A DNA stretch of 64,000 nt from Heterohyrax brucei. Lineage: Eukaryota; Chordata; Mammalia; Hyracoidea; Procaviidae. Of the stretch, positions 54,843-64,000 are shown one piece after another. A program made the position numbers and the translations under genes. Below the pieces are notes generated by a model, which was not told where the DNA came from, ran no database searches, and saw only the letters and a list, made by a program, of their open reading frames with translations. The DNA lies in NCBI GenBank assembly GCA_028571685.1, contig CM053141.1:75563833-75627832 (forward strand). The letters are read 5' to 3'. The first letter of the stretch is position 1, and every line of letters starts with the position of its first letter.

Positions 54843-55917
54843 CCTATTTGTATAAACAATATCACTTGGGACGAAAGGTACACTAAGAAGGACAACGAAC
54901 CTTGACAAGAGGCTGAGAAGGCATTACAAAAGAAATGGTATCTGAACTGAGTGTTGAAGAAGTGTAGCTCAGATATTCCCCTAAATTTGCCCACTTTCTC
55001 TTTAATGCGCAAATAATGATAATCTAACCCACAACCCTGTAAAAGCAGGAAATCTTGTCCTTCACTGGGTTACCTCCGAAATGCAACAGTAAACACTTTT
55101 CAAATGATGACATGTTCCACAAATCCTCTAGTTCCCCAGCCATACACTCTCTTGGGATTATTGCTATACTCTCCGCACAGCACCTCTGCTCACTCCTAAC
55201 AAGTTTTGGCAGGCCGTTTCTGCCTCCCGTCCCCTTCAACAGCATAGATGTAGGCTCCTCCATTAATATCCCTAGGCACGTCTAAGAGGGGGTTGTCCCT
55301 TTGAAAAGATTTCACTGAAGGATCGGGGAAAACATAAGTACAGCCAGAGAGCATTCTGTAACTATAACGAAGGGTGACTATTCCGGAGCCACAGCTCAAA
55401 CACATGCTGACTCTCTTCCTCCAGTTCCTACCCAATCGTTTCCTGATGGTAGATGGGGGCCAGCTCCAGCTGCATCCACAGGCATTTTCAGACACCTGCA
55501 CATTTCAGTATCCAAGCTCAATTTCTTCTTTGCCCCTAAGAAGAAAGTAAAGCCTTCTCTCCATCTAAGGTCTTTTGTTTCCTACTTCAGGATGGCAAGT
55601 GTAAGAGTATTCCTTTCTTTCAGGGTGATACTGCCCCCTCATCCCAAAGATACACCTGGTACAGGCACAGGAGGCCTCAAAATTTTCCCCAAATCAAGGT
55701 TAGTCCATCTTAAAAAAATCAGTTTGACTCCAAATGATCTGTTCTGTCTAGTGTTGCTCCAAGCTAAGCAACCACAGATGTAGCTCTGGCTCCAGGTGGA
55801 AGGACGCTGAGACTTGCACTACCTTTCTACTATCACCTCAGCTTGGTTCCCAGTGTTCAATGAACATTGCTTAGATAAAAAGACCCATGTAACTCCACTG
55901 ACACAATCATTTTCAAG
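54843..55917. other. Unassigned DNA with an uncharacterised 101-codon minus-strand frame
   Basis: The region is somewhat GC-richer than its neighbours and shows no named repeat. A minus-strand frame at 55196-55501 starts with ATG and has no recognisable domain ('TYVFPDPSVKSFQRDNPL' is its clearest non-repetitive part). Frames of this length occur by chance in 64 kb, so it is not called a gene. Confidence 0.35.
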
Positions 55918-55975
55918 CAAACCAAAACAACCCAGACCTACTGACGTCTAGTCAATTCCAACTCACAGCACAAAG
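55918..55975 (-). mobile_element. AfroSINE 3' fragment, antisense
   Basis: 'aaccaaaacaacccagacct' then 'tctagtcaattccaactca' is the SINE 3' end in reverse. Confidence 0.65.
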
Positions 55976-56924
55976 GGCAGACTAAATCCAGACATACAAG
56001 AATTTTTCATTAACTTATTAGTATAAGAAATTTATATTGTTAAACAAAACACTTGATATTTTACTTTGAAGCATTTTTTTGGTGGGTTATAATGGTATGT
56101 TGTAGATTTCCCTGGGGAAAATGGATAGGTATATACCTTACAAATATTTACTAAAAGGTGTAAGTGGTCTATCCCAAAACAAAACCAATTTCTTCTCCAA
56201 AGATAATTTTTTACTCAGGAGCATCTTATTCCCTCACAGTTATTCTCTAATTACATTTTTAGGTATACTTTGATTTTCTATAAGTATATGCTTCAGTGGT
56301 TTAGAATGGAAACAGCCCAGAGTACTCTGGCATGCTGAATGCCATTTTAGCATTTTGCTGCTACTGAACACAATATCCTTACTTAAAAATACCTCCAATG
56401 ATGTTAGACATAAAAATTCAGAAACCAGGGATAACCACTTTTGAGATAGTAAAGAATCATTTAGCATGTAAGCATATTAGGAAAAGTGTACACAAAGAAA
56501 TTTTTATATACATTTCTCTGACAATGATTGAAAAGTTTAGCCATTAATATGTTTCCAGTGTTATACTATCATAGGTACAATTCAGACCATCTTCAATCAC
56601 CCATTCTCCAATTTTGTACTTCAGACAGGCAGGTATCTTCATTTTCCCACTATTATGCCAAGTTTTGCTTTGCTTCTATGTAATGGAGGAATTTTAGAAA
56701 ACGTATTTTTGTTGTATTAAGTGTTACTATTTTTTAAACTTTTAAGTAATGTTTTGCTATTCATTTTTGTTGTGCTGTTGAAAAACTCAGCTGAGGTAAT
56801 AAGGCAATAAAAAACAACTTTCAGAAAACTGCAGACATATACAAATTATTATCATTATTGCCTTGATAAGACAGGGAGGAAGCAACCACACAGCTCTTTG
56901 TTTATTATACTGTGATGGCTTTCT
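55976..56924. other. Unassigned AT-rich DNA
   Basis: No gene, RNA gene or named repeat was found. Confidence 0.5.
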
Positions 56925-58672
56925 TGTTGTGTGATGCCAGAAGCTATGCCACCGGTATTTCAAATACCAACAAGGTCATCCATGGTAGACAAGTTTCAGT
57001 ACCGCTTCCAGACTAAGACAGACTAGAAAGAAGGACCTAGTGTCTAGTTCTGAAGAAACTGGCCAAGGGAAAACTTAGGAATGTCAGTGGTACAGTGTCT
57101 GATACACTACCAGAAGATGAGTCCCTCAGGTTAGAAGGCACTCAAAATAAGAGTGGGAAAGAGCTGCCTCCTCAGAGTACAGTAGATCTTCACGATGTAA
57201 AAGAGTCAAACTCTCAGGATCTTCATTTGCTGATATGCCACAACCCGACATGCATCAACAATATACGTTAACAAACAGATACAGTGCAGGAAGTGCTCAC
57301 TCATTTATGTCAAGAAATCTGGATAACAGTCATCTGGCCAACCCATAGGAAGACATCCATAAATATATGCCTATTCCCAAGAAAGGTGATCCAACCAAAT
57401 GCAGAAATTATCTAACAACATCATTAATATCACACACAAGTAAAATTTTGGTAAAGATCCTTCAAAATCAGTTGCAGCAGTTTCCTGACAGGGAACTTCC
57501 AGAAATCCAGGCCAGATTCAAAGAAGACATGGAACCAGGGATATCACTGTTGAAGTCAGATGCATCCTGGTCAAAAAAGCAAAATACCAGAAAGATGTCT
57601 CCCTGTGTTTTATTGACTAAGCAAAGGCATTTGACAGTGTGAATCATAGCAAATGATGGATAACATTGTGGAGAATAGGAATTCAGGAACACTTAATTGT
57701 GCTCATGATGAATCTATACATGGTATCAACAGGCAGTTGCTCAAACAGAACAAGTGGACACTGCATGATTTAAAGTTAGAAAAGGTGTGCATCAAGGTTG
57801 TATCCTTTCACCATACCTATTGCATTGGTATGCCAAGCAAATATGTAATCCAAAAAGCTGGACTATATGAAAGAGAACATGGCATCAGGATTGGCGGAAG
57901 ATTCATTAACAATCTGCATTATATAGGTGAGACAACCCTGCTTGGTGAAAGTGAAGAGGACTTGAAACACTGATGAAGATCAAATACCACAGCCTTAAGT
58001 GTGGATTTCACCTCAACATCAAGAAAACATAAATCCTCACAACTGGACCAATAAGCAACACATGATAAATGGAGAAAAGACTGAGGCTGTCAAACGTCTC
58101 ATTTTACTTGGAGCCATAATCAACATTCATAAAAGCAGCAGTCAAGAAATCAAAACACACATCACATTGGGTAAATCTGCTATAAAAGACCTTTTAAAGT
58201 GCTTAAAGACTAAGGCACACCTGACTCAAGCCATGGTATTTTCAATCACATCACATGCTTGTGAAAAATGGACAATGAATAATGAAGACAGAAGAAAAAC
58301 TGATGCCCTTGAGTTGTGATGTTGGAGAAGAATATTAAGTATACCATGGACTGCCAAAAGAATGAAGAGATTTGCATCAGAGGAATTATAATCAGAGTAC
58401 TCTTTAGAAGCAAGAATTGTGAGACTACATTTTACATGCTTTAGAAATGTTGTCAAGAGAGATCAATCCCTTGAGAAGGGCGTCATGCTTGGTAGAGGGT
58501 TGGCAAAAAAGAGGAAGATGTTTAAAATGATAGACTGACACAGTAGCTGCAACAATTGGCTCAATCAAAACAGTGTGGACATGGTCCAGGACCAGTGTTT
58601 TGTTCTGTTGTACATAGGGCTGCTATGAGTTGGTACTCACTTAACAGCATCTGACAATATAACAACAAAAAG
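56925..58672 (+). mobile_element. RTE LINE with 5' end and 3' end but no endonuclease region
   Basis: The 5' leader (56925-57250) includes 'gaagctatgccaccggtatt', 'gacaagtttcagtaccgct' and 'gatcttcatttgctgatatg'. It jumps near 57250-57280 directly to the RT domain ('gcaggaagtgctcactcatt'), losing about 2 kb. RT and C-terminal parts follow, with 'MPIPKKGDPTKCRNYLTTSL' from 57367 and 'NNLHYIGETTLLGESEEDLK' near 57920, where the active-site YADD reads YIGE. The 3' end is 'ctatgagttggtactcactt' plus 'aacaacaaaaag'. It is the only RTE here retaining its 5' leader. Confidence 0.88.
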
Positions 58673-59815
58673 AACATGAGAAGTAACTGTTACACACATT
58701 CATTAATAATAGGAATATAGAATGTATGAAATATGAATCTAGGAAAATTGGAAACCATCACAAATGAAATGGAACGATAAAGATTGATATCCTAGGCATT
58801 GGTGAGCTGAAATGAACTAGTACTGGCCACTTTGAATCAGATGGTCATATGGTCTACTATGCTGGAAATGACAAATTAAAGAGGAATGGTGCTGCATTCA
58901 TCGTCAAAAGAACATGCCAGTATCCATCTTGAAGTACAATGCTGTCACTGATAAAATATCCACACGCTTACAAGGAAGATCAGTCAATACAACTATTATT
59001 GAAATTTACACACCAACTAGTAATGCCAAAGATGAAAAAATTGAAGTTTTTACAAAATTTTGCAGTTTGAAATTGATCAAATGTGCAGTCAAGATACACT
59101 GATAATTCTTGTTTATTGGAATGAGAAAGTTGGAAAAAGGAAGTATCAGTAGCTGGAAAATACGGCTTTGTCAATAGAAACAACGCTAAAGACTGCATAA
59201 TAGAATTCCGCAAGATCAGTGACTTCATTGCAAACACCCTTTTTCAACAATACAAATGTCAGCTACATATATGGACCTCACAGGATAGAAAACACAGTAA
59301 TCAAATCAACTACATCTGTGGAAAGAAACAATGGAAAAGAGTAAAATTATCAGTCAGAGCAAAGCCAGGGCCCAACTGCAGAACAGACCATCAATGATTC
59401 ACACATAACTTCAAGCTGAAAGTAAAACAATCCACAAGAACCAAAGTATAACCTTGACTATATCCCAGTAGAATTTGGAGACCATCTCAAGAATACATCT
59501 GACACATTGAACACTAATGACCAAAGACCTGCAGAGTTGTAGAATGACATCAAGGACATCATACCTGAAGAAAGTGAAAGATCATTAAAAAGACAAGAAA
59601 GAAAGAAAAGGCCAAAATGGGTGTCACTAGAGACTCTGAAACTTGCTTTTGAATGTCAAGTAGCTAAAGTAAATGGAGAAGGAAATAAAAGAGCTGAACA
59701 GAAGATTTCAAAGTGCAGCTTAAAAAGACAAGTATTACAATGAAATGTGAAAAGAGCTGGATTTAGAAAACTGAAAGGGAAGAACACACTTTGTACTTCT
59801 CAAGCTAAAAGAACT
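58673..59815 (+). mobile_element. RTE LINE endonuclease and linker region, cut by L1
   Basis: It begins just at the tail of the previous RTE with 'gaacatgagaagtaactgtt' and carries the apurinic-type endonuclease coding ('ggcattggtgagctgaaatg', 'ggtctactatgctggaaatg', 'aacaactattattgaaattt' region), then the linker to 59815 ('ttctcaagctaaaagaacta'). Frame 58914-59102 reads 'NTTIIEIYTPTSNAKDEKIE'. The L1 at 59816 interrupts it, and any continuation lies beyond the window. Confidence 0.88.
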
Positions 59816-60059
59816 ACATAAAGAAGATGGCTGATTAAACACACATCTCCTTAATTCCATCTGGAAACCAAGGTCTGAATTGATAACTAAACAGAAACTT
59901 CTGTACACCTAGTGAGCCCTAGAACATAGCATATGGCTGTCAATTTGGACTACCTACCACTGAATGGGAAACTTCTTCTCCTTCACCAACCTCCACCCTT
60001 GTTGAGTACCAGCTGTCACAGTCTGAAGGTAACTCTCCATTTTAACTTTTCTCTGTCTT

Positions 60060-60780
60060 AGCTGGTGGGCGGGGCTGGGGCTTAACTGGCAGCAAACCTC
60101 AGATGCACTGTTGACAGGACTAGCAGGCAGAATAGCCACATTTTGAGAGCCTGGTTCTGGACTCTGCACACACACAGGCCATTCCACCCTCTCTTTCAGA
60201 ACCTCCACAATTGATTTGGCTATTTCACAGACGGTGGGACAGCATGTGTGGGATACCATCTTGTTCAACTTGGAGGCAGAGTTACCCACATGGAGGCCCC
60301 AGCAGAAACTAATTCCCAGGCTGGGAGGCAGTGTCTGCCCAAGGAGTGCTTTTCTTGCAGAAAAGCAGTGTTTTCCACAGTGTGGCCCGAGGAGTAGGGC
60401 CCAACAGCAAATGACAGCAAAGCAGTAGCCTTTCCGTATTTTCAACTAGTTTACAGCATCTGGGGTTGGATACAGACATGATTACTTTGCCAGCTGGGAA
60501 GAGGGTCTTGCACTTCTGAAAGTCTAACTAATCTTGGGAGCTGTCAGATAACTTTTACCTTTCAATAAAAGACTGCCTAGAGAAATAACTGCAGTGTATC
60601 CTGACGGCATCTCTTCCAGCCTTTGCTGATTCACATCACTGGGTCAGCTAATGGTCCCTCAGTGACTCTATAAGTAAGGCTGTGTCTGTGCTACTCAGGA
60701 GGTGGAGTCTGCTATCCCAGAGATTCCACTGAGTCCAGTCACTGGAGTACATAGAGGTCACTGATGATCACCCTCATGTT
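60060..60780 (+). repeat. Diverged L1 5' UTR monomers
   Basis: Marker-like units occur at about 60264 ('ttcaacttggaggcagagtt'), 60490 ('gccagctgggaagagggtct') and 60690 ('ctactcaggaggtggagtct'), spaced about 226 and 200 bases. They correspond to the 231 bp monomers at 27-28 kb but are older or more eroded. Confidence 0.6.
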
Positions 60781-60839
60781 CAGACTGAGCTTTAGATCCC
60801 ATTAAGGTAACACTGGAGAAACAACACAACCTCCAGATG

Positions 60840-61720
60840 CCCCAAAAGCAACAAACTTTTGATAGAAACATAAAGAAAAAATCAGAAGGCCCCCAAAAGA
60901 AAGAACCAAAGAACTTCCCAGATGAAGAAGCCATTCTGAAACTATTAGAGGGTGAGCACAAAAAGATGATATAGAGAGCCCTCCTAGACCTTATACAAAA
61001 TGCCACAGAGCAAAGTGAAAAGTTAAGCAAGCTGTTCAACCCGATGGAACAATAGTACTCTGAAATTCAATGGATCAACAACAAAATCAGAGACAGAAAC
61101 TTCAACTTAAAGCCAAGAAAACAGAATGGAAAAAATGGAAAATATACTTTCTGACTTTGAAGACAGAGCTACTGAGTCCAGTATCTATGAGGAGAAATAA
61201 GAAAAAAGAAACAAGAAAAATGAAGAAGCATTAAGAAGCATGTGGGACTCTATTAAGAGGAACAATCCACAATTAATTGCAGTTCCTGAACAGGGAGTGA
61301 CACCTGAAAACACAGAGTATTGTTGCTGAGCTGCTGACAGAAAACCTCCCTGAAATTATGAAAGAAGACAATATAGATATCCAGGATGCATATCAAATGC
61401 CACTGAATATAGATCCCAAAAGAAAGACTCCAAGACATATTATAATCAAGCTTAACAAAATGAAACATAAGCAGAAACTCTTAAAGGTGGCAAGGCTCAA
61501 AGTAAAGCTAACATTCAGAGGGAAGTCCTATTGGCTTTTGTCTTACTTCTCAGCAGAAATGATGCTGGCACGGAGGCAATGGGATAACACATTCAAAGCC
61601 TTGAAGGAGAAAATCCAACAAAGAATTATATATCCTGCAAAACTATCTTTCAAAGATGAAAGTGAAATTTAGACATTTGCAGATAAACAGAAACTCAGAG
61701 ATTTTGTAGAAACCAAACCA
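60840..61720 (+). pseudogene. L1 ORF1 remnant (RNA-binding protein)
   Basis: ORF1p is the trimeric nucleic-acid chaperone of L1. The N-terminal coiled-coil region is decayed (to about 61350). A readable 104-codon stretch at 61358-61672 holds the RRM/C-terminal part: 'KRKTPRHIIIKLNKMKHKQK', 'SAEMMLARRQWDNTFKALKE' and 'YPAKLSFKDESEI', collinear with mammalian ORF1p. It is broken on both sides. Confidence 0.88.
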
Positions 61721-62201
61721 AGGCTACAAGAAATACTTAAGGAAGCTCTTAGCTTAGAAGAAAAAAAGTCATTCACCCTATATTTTAGTAGGAAATACAG
61801 GACACATCATCCAGAAACCTACTCAGTTAGAGAAGACTCCAAACTCAAAGGTTTATTATTAAAATAAGTGATCCAGTGATCATATCATGAAAATTATGAT
61901 ATCATCATATTAAAAAGAGGGATGTACTACAGTTGTTACATTCCTTCCAGATGCAGATGAAATTAATAAGATTTGTAGTAGTTAAAATTGGGTTTAAACA
62001 TAGATTATTAAAGGGAATTACATGGATAGTCACAAAGCACAATAAAGATGCAACATATCAAATCAAGAAGCACAATACAGGAGTCTCAACAACCACAAAA
62101 CCAACACTGGAAAGGGGGAAAAATCAACACATAAAGAAGAATGTACCAGAACAGAATAGTAACAACATAGAAAACATCAACACAAAAATAAACACATCAC
62201 A

Positions 62202-64000
62202 ATGACAGCACTAAACACATACCTATCAATAATTGCATTGAATGTAAATGGACTTAACACTCCAGTAAAGAGACAACAAGTGACGTCTTGGATCAAAAGA
62301 CACGAACCATCTGTCATGGTTTGAATTGTGTCCCCCCAAAAATGTGTGCAGCCACGTGGCTGGGATATGGTTCCCAGTATCTTGGGACTGTCCTCCATTG
62401 TGTGGTTTTGCTAACCTGTATGTTAAAGGATTAGGGTGGGGCTGTGAATTCCTGCTATGGGGAAGTTTCCCTGGAGTATGGCTTGCCCCACCCTTAATGC
62501 TTTTAGCTTGCAAGGAATAAAAGGAAAAAGAACCAAGGACAATTTGAGAACCTCGCTACCATCAAGCAAGCAGCACCGGGAGCAGAGTGCGTCGTTCAGA
62601 CCAGAGGTTCTTGCGTTAGGACACTCCCTGGACAATGACTGATGCAATCCCGGACTTTCCTCCAGAGCCGTCAAGGGGAAAGTCTTTCCCTGGAGCGGAC
62701 ACCCTGAATATGGACTTGCAACCTACCGGACTGTGTAAGAATAAATCTTTCTTTGTCAAAGCCATCCACTCCGTGGTATTTCTGTTAGAGCAGCCCTAGC
62801 TGACTAAAACACCATCTATATGTTGCTTACAAGAAACTCACTTTAGACTTAAAGATATCAACAAACTGAAAATTAAAGGATGAAAGAATATATACCAAGC
62901 TAAAATACACAAAGAAAAGCAGACATGGCAATAGTAATCTCAGATAAATTAGATTTTAATGTAAAATCCACCATCGTGAACAAGGATGGACACTATGTAT
63001 TACTGAAAGGTTGAATACATAAGCGGGACTTAACACTATTAAATATTTATGCACCCAATACTGGAGCATCTAAATACATCAAAGAAAGACTGACTACACT
63101 CAAAAATGAGATAGATTACTCCACAGTAATAGTGGGAGACTTCAACACTCCATTCTCAATATTAGACAGAACTTTTAGGAAAAGCTCAACAAAGACACAG
63201 AAGATCTCATTGCTACCATTAACTAACTAGTCCTCATTGCCATATACAGAACTTTCTATCCATCAGTGGACAACTATACCTTCTTCTCCAGTGTGCTTGG
63301 AACATTTTCCACACTAGACCATGTGTAAGGACATGAAGCAAATCTCAACATAATCCATACCACTGAAATATTGCAAAACATCTTCTCAAACCATAAAGCC
63401 ATAAAGTCAAAATCAACAGCAGAAAAAACATAGATAGAAAGTGGAACTCATGGAAACTGAACAACATCTTGCTCAAAAAGCCATGGGTTACAGAAGAAAT
63501 CAAAGAGGAAATAAAGAAGTTCATGGATTATAACAAGAATGAAAACACTTCTTACCAGAATCTATGGGATACAGCCAAAGCAGTGCTCTGAGGTCAGTTT
63601 ATCTCTATAAATGCACACATTCAGAAGGAAGAAAGAACCCAAACCAAAGAACTGACCCTACATCTTGAACAAGTAGAGAGACAGCAACAGAGGAATGCTT
63701 CAGGCCCTAGAAGAAAACAGATCATAAAGATCAGAGCAGAACTAAACAAATTAAAGAATAGAAGAACAACTGAAAAAATTGAAAAGATCAAAAACTGGTT
63801 TTTTGAAAAGATCAACAAAATTGACAAAACATTGGCTAAACTTACTGAAGAAAAACAGGAAACAAATAAGAAATGAGATGGGAGATGTCACAACAGATCC
63901 AACAGAAATAAAAAATATCATAGCTGAATACTATGAAAGACTGTACTCTAACAAATTTGAAAACATAGAGAAAATGGACAAATTCCTTGACTCATATCAC
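62202..64000 (+). pseudogene. L1 ORF2 remnant, split by a solo LTR
   Basis: ATG at 62202 opens 'MTALNTYLSIIALNVNGLNT', the conserved start of the endonuclease domain. After 'WIKRHEPS' the LTR at 62312-62811 intervenes, and the coding resumes with an 'LQETH'-type segment ('cttacaagaaactcacttta'). Later 'gtgggagacttcaacactcc' encodes VGDFNTP (about 63138). Multiple stops and frame changes follow. The window ends inside the linker before RT. Confidence 0.9.
62312..62811 (+). mobile_element. MaLR-type solo LTR inside L1 ORF2, 5 bp target duplication
   Basis: It starts 'tgtcatggtttgaattgtgt' and ends 'gctgactaaaaca', 500 bases. The perfect target duplication 'ccatc' lies at 62307-62311 and 62812-62816. 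It belongs to the younger subfamily and is later than this L1. Confidence 0.95.

Larger units (their letters stand above)
59816..64000 (+). mobile_element. L1 LINE with full 5' end, running off the right edge
   Basis: The 5' UTR starts 'aagaagatggctgattaaac' inside the RTE, then diverged monomers (about 60060-60780), ORF1 (about 60840-61720), a spacer and ORF2 from ATG 62202 to the edge. A MaLR-type solo LTR lies inside ORF2 at 62312-62811. Layout matches the L1 at 1-6306. Frame breaks are numerous. Confidence 0.93.

Noticed and set aside
55196-55501. 101-codon minus-strand frame as a gene
   Set aside because: No homology recognised, and frames of this size arise by chance at this rate in 64 kb; kept only as a note in the gap entry.
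59954-60445. 163-codon minus-strand frame
   Set aside because: It is the complement of the L1 5' UTR monomer region, not a host gene.

Overview
This is nuclear DNA of an afrotherian mammal, most likely an elephant or close relative. The main clue is a tRNA-derived SINE with a B box near 'ggttcaaac' and a 3' end close to 'tatgagtcggaatcgactc' (AfroSINE type). It is present in about 20 copies together with many BovB/RTE-type LINEs that share that 3' end. L1 elements, MIR, L2 and MaLR-type solo LTRs complete a typical placental repeat load. There are no operons, CRISPR arrays or bacterial features.

Layout. 1-6306: an L1 in antisense, from its 5' end at 6306 to the ORF2 C-terminus, running off the left edge. 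6.4-18 kb: SINEs, RTE, MIR, L2, a possible old LTR carrying a four-unit CCAAT tandem array, and unassigned DNA. 18.24-19.03 kb: the only intact host gene seen, a short intronless H2B-variant gene with its own TATA box, CCAAT box and poly(A) signals; the protein fits the testis variant H2B.L (subH2B, H2BL1). 19.8-26.5 kb: antisense L1 3' DNA broken by MaLR-type solo LTRs, plus old repeats. 26.6-36.4 kb: an L1 5' half joined directly to an RTE, a long antisense RTE and an MLT1-like LTR. 37.9-44.36 kb: an RTE split by an AfroSINE and by a 4.6 kb L1 with a perfect 16 bp target duplication. 44.36-47.7 kb: an antisense ERVL-class fossil with a younger solo LTR inside it. 48-53.7 kb: RTE and LTR pieces, one decayed exon resembling complement C8 alpha, a palindromic mariner remnant, L1 and RTE. 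54-64 kb: MIR and unassigned DNA, two adjoining RTE copies and a third L1 that runs off the right edge.

Only the H2B-variant gene looks functional. It appears independently expressed, with no partner genes nearby. Everything else recognised is mobile-element DNA at several ages or, for the C8A-like exon, a relic. The most informative structures are the H2B variant, the roughly 231 bp tandem monomers in the 5' UTRs of three L1 copies, the roughly 40 bp CCAAT/GGTCA array, the inverted mariner pair, the orphan C8A-like exon, and several insertions dated against each other by target duplications.

Limits: repeat families were named by eye from remembered consensus sequences, and boundaries without target duplications are good to about 10-50 bases. 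Stretches called unassigned may hold repeats too old to recognise this way.
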